Assembly: GCF_002414845.1 (NCBI RefSeq)
Contig: NZ_DIAX01000059.1
Coordinates: 47,383-107,487, forward strand
Source: Gordonia sp. UBA5067
Lineage (GTDB): Bacteria > Actinomycetota > Actinomycetes > Mycobacteriales > Mycobacteriaceae
Direction of reading: 5' to 3'
Length of the DNA stretch: 60,105 nucleotides
The notes beneath the pieces were generated by a model that was not told where the DNA came from, did no database searches, and saw only the letters and a list, made by a program, of their open reading frames with translations. Every line of letters begins with the position of its first letter. Positions within the stretch are counted from its first letter, which is position 1. This document shows, piece after piece, positions 19,574-28,611 of this stretch. The translations under genes were made by a program, and so were the position numbers.

Positions 19574-19627
19574 GACTCCACAGCCTACCGGTCTGGGCGC
19601 CCGAAGCACCGCACGCGGTAAGCCGCG

Positions 19628-19969
19628 TCAGCGCTTTTCCTTGATCTTGGCAGCCTTGCCGCGCAGGTCGCGCAGGTAGTAGAGCTTTGCCCGACGGACG
19701 TCACCACGGGTGACGACATCGATCTTGGCGATGGTGGGGCTGTGCACCGGGAAGGTGCGCTCCACGCCCACGCCGAAGGACACCTTGCGGACGGTGAAGG
19801 TCTCACGCACACCGCCACCCTGGCGGCGGATCACGACGCCCTTGAAGACCTGGACGCGCTCCTTGGAGCCTTCGATGACCTTGACGTGTACGTCGAGGGT
19901 GTCACCGGGGCCGAAGTCGGGCAGGTCGTCGCGGAGGGACTGCTTGTCGAGTGAGTCCAGGGTGTTCAT
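19628..19969 (-). CDS. rplS: 50S ribosomal protein L19
   Basis: Large-subunit protein bL19 at the 30S/50S interface. Its 113 residues are the family length, with [20 protein letters not shown] near residues 19-38, then [13 protein letters not shown] and the C-terminal [19 protein letters not shown]. It is separated from trmD by 145 bases, unlike the tight rpsP-trmD part, so it may have an extra promoter; I could not pick a convincing one. lepB follows after 54 bases. Confidence 0.97.
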   Translation of the reverse strand: MNTLDSLDKQSLRDDLPDFGPGDTLDVHVKVIEGSKERVQVFKGVVIRRQGGGVRETFTVRKVSFGVGVERTFPVHSPTIAKIDVVTRGDVRRAKLYYLRDLRGKAAKIKEKR

Positions 19970-20114
19970 TGTCGGTCGTCCAATCTGGCGTGTGCGTGAG
20001 TAGAGGAACCTGGCGGCCAGCTATCTGGATCAACCGGTTCATGCTCCGAGCGTTATGGTGTCGACGCGGGGCCGGCATGGGCCTGACCTGCCGCGTGGCA
20101 ACCGCTCCATTGTG

Positions 20115-20822
20115 TCAGGAGCGGTCGGGCGGCAGCAAATCGGGTCGCCGCTCCGCCGTGCGGTGCTGCGCTTGATCGCGGCGCCACGCCGCAACCTTCG
20201 CGTGATCTCCCGACAGCAGTACCTCGGGGACCTCAAGCCCGCGCCAGGACACCGGCCGCGTGTAGCTGGGCCCCTCGAGCAGGCCGTCGGAGAAGGAATC
20301 ATCTTGATGGGACACCGGGTTGCCGAGGACTCCGTCGATCAATCGGGCCGTGGCCTCGATCATCGCCATGGCCGCAACCTCTCCCCCGATCAGGACGAAG
20401 TCGCCGATCGACACCTCTTCGACGCGCATGCGCCGGGCCGCGTCGTCGACGACGCGCTGGTCGATGCCCTCGTAGCGGCCGCATGCGAAGACCAGGTGGT
20501 CCTGGGTGCTCCAGCGCTGGGCGGTGGCCTGGGTGAACGGGACACCGGCCGGCGTCGGCACCACCAGGATCGGGCCGCTCACCAGGTCGGAATCGACACC
20601 GCACACGTCGTCGAGCGCCTCGCCCCACACCTGGGGCTTCATCACCATCCCGGGACCGCCGCCGTACGGGGAGTCGTCGACGCTGCGGTGCACATCGCGG
20701 GTCCAGTCGCGCAGATCGTGCACGTCGAGGGAGACGAGGCCCTTCCCGATCGCCTTCCCCAACAGCGCTTCGCGAAGCGGTGCGACATAGTCGGGAAAGA
20801 TCGTCACGATGCTCAACCGCAC
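20115..20822 (-). CDS. trmD: tRNA (guanine-N1-)-methyltransferase
   Basis: SPOUT-fold enzyme that makes m1G37 next to the anticodon, preventing +1 frameshifting. The 235-residue protein has [13 protein letters not shown] at the N-terminus, the conserved [16 protein letters not shown] at about residues 49-64, and the knotted SAM site [13 protein letters not shown] and [17 protein letters not shown]. The start is GTG at 20822, two bases after the rimM stop. It belongs to the rpsP-KH-rimM-trmD operon. Confidence 0.96.
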   Translation of the reverse strand: MRLSIVTIFPDYVAPLREALLGKAIGKGLVSLDVHDLRDWTRDVHRSVDDSPYGGGPGMVMKPQVWGEALDDVCGVDSDLVSGPILVVPTPAGVPFTQATAQRWSTQDHLVFACGRYEGIDQRVVDDAARRMRVEEVSIGDFVLIGGEVAAMAMIEATARLIDGVLGNPVSHQDDSFSDGLLEGPSYTRPVSWRGLEVPEVLLSGDHAKVAAWRRDQAQHRTAERRPDLLPPDRS

Positions 20823-20824
20823 GC

Positions 20825-21358
20825 CTAGGCCTCCAACAACCCGTCGGGCGGATCGATGAGGACGCTGTCGCCCCGCGTGATGGTTGGGACGATCTCACTG
20901 ACGAACGGAACCAGGATCTCGCGTCCATCGTCCGCGGCGGTGACGACAAGCAGGTCGGAGCCGGGCAGGTGAATCACGTCGCGCACCACCCCGACATCGT
21001 CACCAGCAATCGTGCGCACGGGCAACCCGATGAGTTCGTGATCATAAAACGCGTCCGGATCGTCGCCGGAATCCACGTCGGCGGCATCGATGAGGAAGAG
21101 CAGGCCGCGTAGATCGTCGGCGGCCGTGCGGTCATCGACGCCCTCCAGCGACACTAACAGCCGCCCGGAATGATTCCGGGCGGCTGTGATGGTGAACCGG
21201 CGTTCCTCGGTGCGCTTGGCTCCCTTGGCACGCGGCAACTGACCGCGTAGCGAGGTACCGGGCACGAACCGAAGCTCAGGATCGTCGGTTCGGACGTCGA
21301 CGATCAGTTCGCCGCGAATTCCGTGGGGCTTGGCCACGCGGCCGATCACCAGGTCCAC
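20825..21358 (-). CDS. rimM: 16S rRNA processing/30S assembly factor RimM
   Basis: Assembly factor for the 30S head that binds S19. From GTG 21358 (GGGGGA five bases upstream) it has 177 residues. The N-terminal beta-barrel starts [20 protein letters not shown] and includes [13 protein letters not shown]. The C-terminal PRC-barrel contains [12 protein letters not shown] and ends [20 protein letters not shown]. An extended frame upstream to 21415 is excluded because the ribosome site fixes the shorter start. Confidence 0.95.
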   Translation of the reverse strand: MDLVIGRVAKPHGIRGELIVDVRTDDPELRFVPGTSLRGQLPRAKGAKRTEERRFTITAARNHSGRLLVSLEGVDDRTAADDLRGLLFLIDAADVDSGDDPDAFYDHELIGLPVRTIAGDDVGVVRDVIHLPGSDLLVVTAADDGREILVPFVSEIVPTITRGDSVLIDPPDGLLEA

Positions 21359-21377
21359 GCGTATCCCCCAGCTTCGT

Positions 21378-21623
21378 TCAGCGGTCGGTGTCGACGATGT
21401 CGACGCGCAGTCCACGGCCGCCGATACCGGAGACGAGGGTGCGCAGCGCGGTGGCGGTGCGGCCGTTGCGGCCGATCACCTTGCCGAGATCCTCGGGGTG
21501 CACATGCACCTCGATCAGTCGGCCGCCGCGCCCACCGGAGAGCAGTTCGACGCGCACATCGTCGGGGTTGGCGACGATACCGCGCACCAGGTGTTCGACA
21601 GCGTCGGCGACTACGGCACTCAC
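21378..21623 (-). CDS. khpA: KH-domain RNA-binding protein (KhpA/YlqC)
   Basis: Single KH-domain protein of 81 residues, cytosolic, which in Gram-positive bacteria partners KhpB (Jag/EloR) and affects cell elongation and RNA binding. The motif [20 protein letters not shown] at residues 42-61 contains the GxxG loop (GRNG). It starts with GTG at 21623 overlapping the rpsP stop by four bases (GTGA), and is followed by rimM after 19 bases. Position between rpsP and rimM is the classic location. Confidence 0.94.
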   Translation of the reverse strand: MSAVVADAVEHLVRGIVANPDDVRVELLSGGRGGRLIEVHVHPEDLGKVIGRNGRTATALRTLVSGIGGRGLRVDIVDTDR

Positions 21624-22177
21624 GCCTTGTCCTCGGACTCGGCGAGCACCTCCGGCACGGTCTCGCCGTCGGCGGCCAGATCTTCCTTGACGGCCTCGGT
21701 CTCGGGCTCAGCGGTCTCCGGCGCCTTCGAAGCAGTGGCCTCGTCCTGCGCTTCCTGCGCGGCCTCGACCGTGTCGGCCTTCTTCTTGGCGGCGGCCTTC
21801 TTCTTGGGTGTGGTGGCCGCGGCGGCGGGCTCGTTGTCAGCGGCGGCCAGCGCGGCGTTGAACAGATCCTGCTTGCTCACCTTCGGCTCAGCGACCTTCA
21901 GGGTGCCCTCGGTGCCCGGCAGGCCCTTGAACTTCTGCCAGTCACCGGTGATCTTCAGGATCGCGGCCACCGACTCGGTCGGCTGCGCGCCGACACCGAG
22001 CCAGTACTGCGCGCGGTCGGAGTCGACCTCGATGAACGAGGGATCTTCCTTCGGGTGGTACTTGCCGATGGTCTCGATGACGCGGCCGTTGCGGCGCGTG
22101 CGAGCGTCGGCGATGACGATGCGGTACTGCGGTTGGCGGATCTTGCCGAGACGGGCGAGCTTGATTTTGACAGCCAT
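21620..22177 (-). CDS. rpsP: 30S ribosomal protein S16
   Basis: Small-subunit protein bS16 with an actinobacterial extension. The first 85 or so residues are the S16 core ([20 protein letters not shown], then [12 protein letters not shown] and the WQKFKG end). Residues 100-185 form a Lys/Ala/Glu-rich low-complexity tail with KKKAAAKKK followed by acidic repeats. Such tails are known in this group but this one nearly doubles the protein. It leads the operon to trmD, with AAGGAAAC just before the ATG. Confidence 0.96.
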   Translation of the reverse strand: MAVKIKLARLGKIRQPQYRIVIADARTRRNGRVIETIGKYHPKEDPSFIEVDSDRAQYWLGVGAQPTESVAAILKITGDWQKFKGLPGTEGTLKVAEPKVSKQDLFNAALAAADNEPAAAATTPKKKAAAKKKADTVEAAQEAQDEATASKAPETAEPETEAVKEDLAADGETVPEVLAESEDKA

Positions 22178-22329
22178 GTTTCCTTCAGTTGGTCACAGCG
22201 CAATTCAGCGACCCCCACCTGGTGCGCGGGTCCGGTTTTGCGTTTGCTTCGGTGTGACCGCCGGCCGGTGCGTAACCGGGTCCGGCGAACCGACCCCCCA
22301 TTGTGCCAGGTGGGCCACGCCCACCCAAA

Positions 22330-22363
22330 CCGGGCGGTCCCACCGACCGGCGGGACCGCCCGG
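22330..22363 (-). terminator. Hairpin terminator after the arylsulfatase
   Basis: CCGGGCGGTCCC (22330-22341) and GGGACCGCCCGG (22352-22363) form a perfect 12-base stem with a 10-base loop, seven bases past the arylsulfatase stop. On the minus strand it is followed by TTTGGG. It isolates the sulfatase from the rpsP operon downstream. Confidence 0.8.
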
Positions 22364-22369
22364 CCGGAA

Positions 22370-24763
22370 TCAGCCGGCAGCGCCGTCGGCGACCGCCTGG
22401 ATGGCCGCGTGCTGGTGCAGCGCCTGCTCCGCCTGCGGGTCGATCGGGTGCAGATCGAAGACAACCTCGTGCACGGTCCCGGTGAACCGATAGGGCGCCT
22501 GCTGCTCGTAGGCCCGATCGACGACGAGGCCGTTGTCGCAGCCGATGTCCATGCCCGCGTACGACGTGAACGCCACCGGCACCGTCTTGGCCATCGGCCC
22601 GGCGCCGATCTGTTCATCGTTGGCCCACAGCGTCACGGTGCCGCCGGAGCCCGGTGTGGGCGAATCGCTCTCGAACAGCATCTTGACGGTGACGTCCCCG
22701 GTGGGCAGCGGTTTGGTGGCGACCTGGCGATACGTCTCCACACCGAGGAACGAGTAGGTGTGGTGGAGCAGGTGCTCGGCGTCCACCCAGAGTCCGTAGC
22801 CGCCGATGAAGTCCGCGTTCGCCACAACAACCCCCTCGGCGCCGCCCTCGGGGATGGTCAGCCGCGCCTCGATCGAATAGGAGCGCCCCTGGATCCGTGG
22901 AGTCATGCCCCGCTGGATGTTCTCCACACCGCCACGGAAGGAGAACCGTGTCGTCGGCGGCATCGGCGGAACGATCCCGAAGAACACCGACATCCCGCCG
23001 AGCAGGGGCAGGGCCCGGTTGCGCTCTGCCTCTTTCCACCACAGGTCGACCAGCTCGGCGACCTTCTCAGGGTGCTTATCGGCGACGTTGTTCGCCTGGG
23101 AGAAATCGTCGGGCAGGTAGTACAACTCCCACACGTCGGCGTCGGGGTCGTACTTCCCGGGCGCATACCGCGCGAGGGTGGCCGGTGAAAAGTCCCACGG
23201 CGCCTTGTCCAGCCGGGTGCAGGCCCACCAACCGTCCCGATAGATCGCCCGGCTGCCGAACATCTCGAAGTACTGCACGGTGTGCAGTTCGGGGGCGTCA
23301 GAGTCGGTGAAGGTCGCCAGGAAGCTGGTGCCGTCCATCGGTTCCTGGTCGATGCCGTCGACGCTGTCGGGAACCGGCAGGCCGATGGCCGCCAGAATGG
23401 TGGGAGCGACGTCGATGCAATGGGTGAACTGGCTCCGGGGCGTCGCATCAGGGGTGATGCGCGCCGGCCACGAGATCACCATCGGGTCCCGCGTGCCGCC
23501 CAGGTGGCTGGCCATCTGCTTGCCCCACTGGAACGGCGTGTTGTTGGCGTGGGCCCAGGCCGCCGCGAAGTGCGGGGCGGTCTTGTCGCTGCCGAGCGCC
23601 TCGACGCCGCCGTACTGCTCGATGAGGGCCAACTGCTGGTCGGGCTCGAGTACGACGCCGTTGAGGAAGGTCATCTCGTTGAACGAGCCGGTGATCGTCC
23701 CCTCCATCGAGGCACCGTTGTCGCCCCAGATGAACACGACCAGCGTGTTGTCGCGCTCGCCGAGTTCGTCGACGGCGTCGAGCAGGCGCCCGACATTCCA
23801 GTCGGCGTTCTCGGAGTACCCGGCGAAGACCTCCATCTGGCGGGCGTAGAGCTCCTTCTCATCGTCGGTCAAGGTATCCCAGGCCGGGAACAGGTCCGGC
23901 CGATCGGTCAGCTCGGTGTCCGGCGGCACGAGGCCGAGCGACTTCTGGCGCTCCAGTGTCTGCTCGCGGTAGACGTCCCAGCCGCCGTCGAACTTGCCGG
24001 CGTACTTGTCGGCCCACTCGTGGAACACATGGTGGGGCGCGTGCGTCGCGCCGGTGGAGTAGTACATCATCCACGGCTTCTCGGCGTCCTGGGCCCGCAC
24101 CGCGTGCAGCCAGTCGACCGCTTTGTCGGTCAGGTCGTCCGGGAAGTAGTAGGGCTTGCCCTCAGTACCCGCCGGCACCCCGACCACCGCATTGTCCTGG
24201 GTGATGACCGGGTCGTACTGGCCGGCCGCGCCGGACAGGAAGCCCCACCAGTGGTCGAATCCCCAGCCCTGCGGCCACCGGTCGAACGGGCCGGCCGCGC
24301 CCTGCACATCGTCGGGGGTCAGATGCCACTTGCCGAAACCGCCGGTAACGTAGCCGTTCTCTTTCAGGACTCGGGGCAGCGGCCCGCAGCTGCGCGGCAA
24401 CGTCGCCGAATATCCCGGAAACGGTCCCGGGTACTCGGCGATCGAGCCGAACCCGCAGCGATGGTGATTGCGACCGGTCAGCAGCGCCGCCCGAGTCGGC
24501 GAACACACCGCGGTCACGTGGAACCGGTTGTACGTCAGCCCCTCGCTCGCCACCCGAGTCAGCGTCGGGGTGCTGATCGCCCCACCGAAGGTGTCCGGCC
24601 CGCCGAAGCCGGCGTCGTCAATGAGGACGATGAGCACGTTCGGCGCACCGTCGGGCGGCGCGACGGGCGCGATGGCCCCCCAATCCGGCGACGATTCGCC
24701 CACGGTACGACCAATCGTGCCTGTGAAAGGCGGGTCGGCGATGGGTAGTTTGCTGCGATCCAC
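22370..24763 (-). CDS. Arylsulfatase (formylglycine-type sulfatase)
   Basis: Hydrolyses sulfate esters, giving sulfate as a sulfur source. From GTG 24763 (AGGAGG five bases upstream) it has 797 residues. The sulfatase signature CSPTRAALLTG starts at C87, the cysteine that FGE converts to formylglycine; no such activating enzyme is in the window. Metal ligands are expected at D49/D50 (LIVLIDDAGFGG) and in WGDNGAS; GGFGKWHL carries the active-site Lys and His. A C-terminal beta-sandwich region of about 200 residues (TPRIQGRSYSIEARLTIPEG onward) is typical of the large 770-800-residue subgroup. No signal peptide is seen, so it is probably cytosolic. A divergent AraC-type gene lies upstream. Confidence 0.93.
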   Translation of the reverse strand: MDRSKLPIADPPFTGTIGRTVGESSPDWGAIAPVAPPDGAPNVLIVLIDDAGFGGPDTFGGAISTPTLTRVASEGLTYNRFHVTAVCSPTRAALLTGRNHHRCGFGSIAEYPGPFPGYSATLPRSCGPLPRVLKENGYVTGGFGKWHLTPDDVQGAAGPFDRWPQGWGFDHWWGFLSGAAGQYDPVITQDNAVVGVPAGTEGKPYYFPDDLTDKAVDWLHAVRAQDAEKPWMMYYSTGATHAPHHVFHEWADKYAGKFDGGWDVYREQTLERQKSLGLVPPDTELTDRPDLFPAWDTLTDDEKELYARQMEVFAGYSENADWNVGRLLDAVDELGERDNTLVVFIWGDNGASMEGTITGSFNEMTFLNGVVLEPDQQLALIEQYGGVEALGSDKTAPHFAAAWAHANNTPFQWGKQMASHLGGTRDPMVISWPARITPDATPRSQFTHCIDVAPTILAAIGLPVPDSVDGIDQEPMDGTSFLATFTDSDAPELHTVQYFEMFGSRAIYRDGWWACTRLDKAPWDFSPATLARYAPGKYDPDADVWELYYLPDDFSQANNVADKHPEKVAELVDLWWKEAERNRALPLLGGMSVFFGIVPPMPPTTRFSFRGGVENIQRGMTPRIQGRSYSIEARLTIPEGGAEGVVVANADFIGGYGLWVDAEHLLHHTYSFLGVETYRQVATKPLPTGDVTVKMLFESDSPTPGSGGTVTLWANDEQIGAGPMAKTVPVAFTSYAGMDIGCDNGLVVDRAYEQQAPYRFTGTVHEVVFDLHPIDPQAEQALHQHAAIQAVADGAAG

Positions 24764-24809
24764 AAAAGCCTCCTGCGTCGTTGCTGCCGGACCGATGGAC
24801 GACGGAGCC

Positions 24810-24832
24810 GACGCCGCTGACACAGCGGCGTC
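24810..24832. promoter_or_regulatory. 23-base palindrome between arylsulfatase and araC-type gene
   Basis: GACGCCGCTG and CAGCGGCGTC are perfect 10-base inverted copies around ACA. It lies 47-69 bases upstream of the sulfatase start and about 57 bases upstream of the -35 of the divergent regulator. It could be a protein operator or a hairpin in the sulfatase leader; its symmetry is unlike the direct repeats usually bound by AraC-type proteins. Confidence 0.55.
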
Positions 24833-24888
24833 CCGCACGATCCAGATCCGATGGTACGACCGTCCCACCGCCCCTCAGCGGCCCATAC

Positions 24889-24916
24889 TTGACATTTGCG
24901 GACATCGTCCTAGGCT
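24889..24916 (+). promoter_or_regulatory. Promoter of the AraC-type gene, probably leaderless
   Basis: TTGACA (24889-24894) is a perfect -35, followed after 16 bases by TAGGCT (24911-24916). Transcription should begin about 24923-24925, at or next to the ATG at 24925. That makes a leaderless mRNA likely, and no ribosome site is seen before the ATG. Confidence 0.7.
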
Positions 24917-24924
24917 GCGTGAAC

Positions 24925-25926
24925 ATGTCGGATGCCCGCGCAACCGCGTTGTCGAACTTTCCCGAAGTCGTCCGCGAAGCCGGCGGCCACCCGGACGAAC
25001 TACTGGTGGCGGCCGGGATCGATCCCGCCCTCGTCGGCCGCCCCGACGCACACATCCCCCTGGGCCGGGCCGTCGCCGTGCTGGAGACCGCCGCCACCTC
25101 GACGGCCACACCCGATTTGGGGCGGCGCCTCGCGCGGCGGCAGGGCATCGAGATCCTTGGACCCGTCGGCGTGGCCGCTCAATCAGCCCGCACCGTCGCC
25201 GATGCTCTGTCGATCTTCGAGGAGTTCGTCACGATCCACAGTTCGGGTATCGGCTTCACCGTCAGCGGCGCTACCGCAACCGGTAACTGCCAGCTGACCT
25301 ACGAGATCGTCGACCCTGAAGTGCCGGTGACGCCGCAGCATGCCGAACTGGCCCTCGGGGTCATTCTGCGCGTCGTCCACCAGCTGATCAGCGAGCTATA
25401 CCGGCCAGTACTGGTGCTCCTGCCGCACGAGCCACTGGTTCCGGTATCCGACTACGTCCACTATTTCGGCTGCCCGGTCCGCTTCAGCGCGCCGGTGATC
25501 GCCATGACCATCCGCGAAATCGACCTGCGGCGCCCGCTGGCCCAGGATGAGGTTGCCCACCGGGTCGCGGTGGGCTACCTGCACAGTCTGCTCGCGACCG
25601 ACCCCGGTGCGGTTACTGCGACCCGCGCCCTGATCCGCCAGCTACTACCCACCGGCCGGGTGAGTCTCGTTCTCGTCGCCACCCAGCTGCGAATGCACCC
25701 GAAAACGCTCCAGCGGCGCCTCGCCGAGTCTGGGCTCACCTTCGCGGCGATGGTCGACGGCATCCGGCGCGACACGGCGCGGCGACTGTTGCGCGATACC
25801 ACGATGCCGGTGGCGCGGGTGGCACATGAGCTGGGCTATGCCGATCAGAGCGTGCTCACCCGGTCCTGTCGCCGGTGGTTTGGCGCCGGGCCGACCGCAT
25901 ACCGCAAACGGCGGACGACCGGATAG
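24925..25926 (+). CDS. AraC-family transcriptional regulator
   Basis: One-component regulator, 333 residues. Residues about 20-210 form the arabinose-binding-like (OruR/ArgR-type) ligand domain, and the last 90 residues are the AraC DNA-binding domain with two helix-turn-helix motifs (VATQLRMHPKTLQRRLAESG and ARVAHELGYADQSVLTRSCR, ending RRWFGAGPTAYRKR). ATG 24925 is chosen because the promoter places the transcript start there; the open frame extends upstream through non-homologous sequence. It diverges from the arylsulfatase and probably controls it, which is inferred only from position. Confidence 0.88.
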   Translation: MSDARATALSNFPEVVREAGGHPDELLVAAGIDPALVGRPDAHIPLGRAVAVLETAATSTATPDLGRRLARRQGIEILGPVGVAAQSARTVADALSIFEEFVTIHSSGIGFTVSGATATGNCQLTYEIVDPEVPVTPQHAELALGVILRVVHQLISELYRPVLVLLPHEPLVPVSDYVHYFGCPVRFSAPVIAMTIREIDLRRPLAQDEVAHRVAVGYLHSLLATDPGAVTATRALIRQLLPTGRVSLVLVATQLRMHPKTLQRRLAESGLTFAAMVDGIRRDTARRLLRDTTMPVARVAHELGYADQSVLTRSCRRWFGAGPTAYRKRRTTG

Positions 25927-25941
25927 GGCAGGGAAATGCGG

Positions 25942-27027
25942 CTATACCACCGGGATCCCGGCGCAGATGATCTCGCGCGGGCGACGCAGCGTCGATAGAT
26001 CCTCGCGCGGATCGGCGTCGAGCACGAGCACGTCGGCCCGATCACCGTCGTCGAACACCCCGGCACCCAGCCAGCGCCGCGCACCGGCGCTGGCGGCGTC
26101 GAGCGCCGCGCCCGCAGGCATGCCGAGCGCCACGAGCGCGTCGACTTCGTCGACGATTCGCCCGTGCTCGACAAAGCCGCCCGCGTCGGTCCCCGCAAAG
26201 ATCCGCACCCCCGCCTCGCGCGCTGCCGCCAGCACCTCACCGGCACGCGCATACAGCCCGAGCATGTTCGCCTGATAGCGCGGGAATCGATCGGCACCGT
26301 CGGCGATACCCGGAAAGTTCTCCACCTGGATCATCGTCGGAACCAGCGCCGTGTCGCGCCGGACCATCTCGTCGATGAGGTCGCCGGTCAGACCGGTTCC
26401 ATGTTCGATGCAGTCGAAACCGGCACCGATCAGGTCGGGCAGTGCGTCATAGCCGAACACGTGCGCGGTGATCCTTGCGCCGGCGTCGTGAGCGGCCGCG
26501 ACGGCCGTATCAAGTTGGGTCCGGGTCCACAGCGGGGCGAGATCGCCCGCGTCCCGATCGATCCAGTCGCCGACGATCTTGACCCAGCCGTCCCCCGCCG
26601 ACGCCTGCCGTGCGACTTCGGTGGCGAGTTCGTCGGGATCGGCGAGGTCGACACCATAGCCGCGCAGGTAGCGCTTGGGGCGCGCGATGTGTTTGCCCGA
26701 CCGGATGAACTGCGGGCACCGCGGATCGTCGTCAAGCCGGTGAGTGTCCAGGGGTGAGCCGACTTCGCGGATCAGCGTCGTCCCCGCGGCGACATCGGCA
26801 TAGGCGAACGCGCGCGCCTGCTCAATAGTGACACCGAGCCCGGGCGCGATACCGACGTGGTTGTGGGCGTCGACCAGTCCGGGAAGCAGCCAGCCGTCGT
26901 CGACGACAGATGTGGCGTTGGGGACGGAATCGGTGACGAACCTACCGTCGACGATCCAGCGGTCGAGCCGCTCCCCGGTCAGCGCATCGCGCCCACCGAT
27001 GTGCAGGGCGCCGCCCTCGCCGGCCAC
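25942..27027 (-). CDS. Metal-dependent amidohydrolase (imidazolonepropionase/prolidase-like)
   Basis: Amidohydrolase-superfamily enzyme of 361 residues whose substrate cannot be named. The metal ligands are visible: H-x-H in GLVDAHNHVG, a lysine in DGWVKIVGDW, then ITAHVFGYDA, CIEHGTG and the aspartate in FAGTDAGG. These follow the order expected for a beta/alpha-barrel with a composite beta-sandwich domain formed by the ends. The start is GTG 27027, eight bases after the ffh stop, so it is probably cotranscribed with ffh. An amidohydrolase also precedes ffh in M. tuberculosis (Rv2915c), so this is a conserved neighbour. Confidence 0.85.
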   Translation of the reverse strand: MAGEGGALHIGGRDALTGERLDRWIVDGRFVTDSVPNATSVVDDGWLLPGLVDAHNHVGIAPGLGVTIEQARAFAYADVAAGTTLIREVGSPLDTHRLDDDPRCPQFIRSGKHIARPKRYLRGYGVDLADPDELATEVARQASAGDGWVKIVGDWIDRDAGDLAPLWTRTQLDTAVAAAHDAGARITAHVFGYDALPDLIGAGFDCIEHGTGLTGDLIDEMVRRDTALVPTMIQVENFPGIADGADRFPRYQANMLGLYARAGEVLAAAREAGVRIFAGTDAGGFVEHGRIVDEVDALVALGMPAGAALDAASAGARRWLGAGVFDDGDRADVLVLDADPREDLSTLRRPREIICAGIPVV

Positions 27028-27035
27028 GTCTGGGC

Positions 27036-28598
27036 CTACTTCTTCTTGCTGTGCGGGGCGAATTGGGAGAAGTCGATGTCGGCGAGGCCCGGCGGCAACT
27101 CGTCGAGCCCGGGCGGCATCGACGACAGGTCGGGCATACCGCCGAACCCACCCGGGGGCATTCCGGGGAATCCGCCGCGGGCCTTCGGCGGCGTCGGGCC
27201 GCGGCCGCGGCCCTTGCCCTTCTTGCCCTTCTTGCGGGTGTTCTTGCGGCTGCCGCCGGGGCCGCCCAGCCGGCCGGTCATCGCCGCCATCTGCTTGCGC
27301 GCCTCGAAGAATCGGTCGACGAGCTGGTTGACCTCCGAGACCGACACCCCCGAGCCGTTGGCGATGCGCAGCCGTCGTGAACCGTTGATGATCTTGGGAT
27401 CGGCCCGTTCGGCCGGTGTCATGCCGCGGATGATGGCCTGCACGCGGTCGAGCTGTGAATCGTCGACCTGCGCGAGGGCATCTTTCATCTGTCCCGCACC
27501 GGGCAGCATGCCGAGCAGGTTTCCAATGGGTCCCATCTTGCGAATCATCAGCATTTGCTGCAGGAAGTCCTCCAGCGTCAGCTCGCCGCCCATGATCTTG
27601 GTCGCGGCCTCTTCCGCCTGCTTGGCGTCCCAATGCTCCTCGGCCTGCTCGATCAGCGACAACACGTCGCCCATGCCGAGGATCCGACTGGCCATCCGGT
27701 CGGGGTGGAAGACGTCGAAGTCCTCGAGCTTCTCACCGGTCGACGCGAACAGGATGGGCGCTCCGGTCACCTCCCGGACGCTGAGCGCGGCACCGCCGCG
27801 GGCATCGCCGTCGAGCTTGGTCAATACGACACCGGTGAAGCCGACACCCTCGGCGAAGGCCTGCGCGGTGGTCACCGCGTCCTGGCCGATCATCGCGTCG
27901 ACAACGAAGAGGACCTCGTCGGGATCGGTCGCCGCGCGCACATCCGCGGCCTGCCGCATCAACTCGTCGTCGACGCCGAGTCGGCCGGCGGTGTCGATGA
28001 TGACCGTGTCGAAGTGGCTGGCGCGGGCGTGTTCGACGCCGCCGCGCGCGACCTCGACCGGGTCGCCGGCGGAGACCCCCATCTCCCCTTCGCCGCCCAC
28101 ACTGGTACCCGGCTGGGGGGCGTACACCGGCACGCCGGCCCGTTCGCCGACGACTTGCAGCTGATTGACGGCCCCGGGGCGCTGGAGGTCGCACGCCACG
28201 AGAAGGGGGGTGTGACCTTGCTTTCCGAGCCACGCAGCGAGCTTGCCCGCCAACGTGGTCTTACCGGCACCCTGCAGGCCGGCAAGCATGATCACCGTGG
28301 GCGGTGTCTTGGCCAGTGCGATCCGGCGGGTCTCGCCACCGAGGATGCTGACGAGCTCCTCATTGACGATCTTGACCACCTGTTGCGCCGGATTGAGCGC
28401 ACCGGAGACTTCCGCACCCTTCGCCCGCGTCTTGATGCGGTCGACGAACGTCCGCACGACGGGCAGGGCGACGTCGGCTTCCAGGAGTGCGAGCCGGATC
28501 TCGCGGGCCGTCGCGTCGATATCGGAATCAGTCAGGCGGCCTTTGCCGCGCAGGTCTTTGAGCGCACCGGTCAACCGGTCGGACAGCGAGTCAAACAT
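27036..28598 (-). CDS. ffh: Signal recognition particle GTPase Ffh
   Basis: Protein subunit of SRP that brings membrane-protein nascent chains to FtsY. The 520-residue protein has the N domain, then the G domain with GLQGAGKTT (near residue 106), DTAGRL and TKLDGDARGG. The methionine-rich M domain includes FLQQMLMIRKMGP and the RNA-binding GSRRLRIANGSG. An insertion with Gly/Glu-rich sequence (TSVGGEGEMGVSAGDP) and a basic then Gly/Pro/Met-rich tail (KNTRKKGKKGKGRGRG) are present; similar additions occur in related Actinobacteria. The downstream amidohydrolase follows after eight bases. Confidence 0.96.
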   Translation of the reverse strand: MFDSLSDRLTGALKDLRGKGRLTDSDIDATAREIRLALLEADVALPVVRTFVDRIKTRAKGAEVSGALNPAQQVVKIVNEELVSILGGETRRIALAKTPPTVIMLAGLQGAGKTTLAGKLAAWLGKQGHTPLLVACDLQRPGAVNQLQVVGERAGVPVYAPQPGTSVGGEGEMGVSAGDPVEVARGGVEHARASHFDTVIIDTAGRLGVDDELMRQAADVRAATDPDEVLFVVDAMIGQDAVTTAQAFAEGVGFTGVVLTKLDGDARGGAALSVREVTGAPILFASTGEKLEDFDVFHPDRMASRILGMGDVLSLIEQAEEHWDAKQAEEAATKIMGGELTLEDFLQQMLMIRKMGPIGNLLGMLPGAGQMKDALAQVDDSQLDRVQAIIRGMTPAERADPKIINGSRRLRIANGSGVSVSEVNQLVDRFFEARKQMAAMTGRLGGPGGSRKNTRKKGKKGKGRGRGPTPPKARGGFPGMPPGGFGGMPDLSSMPPGLDELPPGLADIDFSQFAPHSKKK

Positions 28599-28611
28599 GG
28601 CGTCCAGTCTT

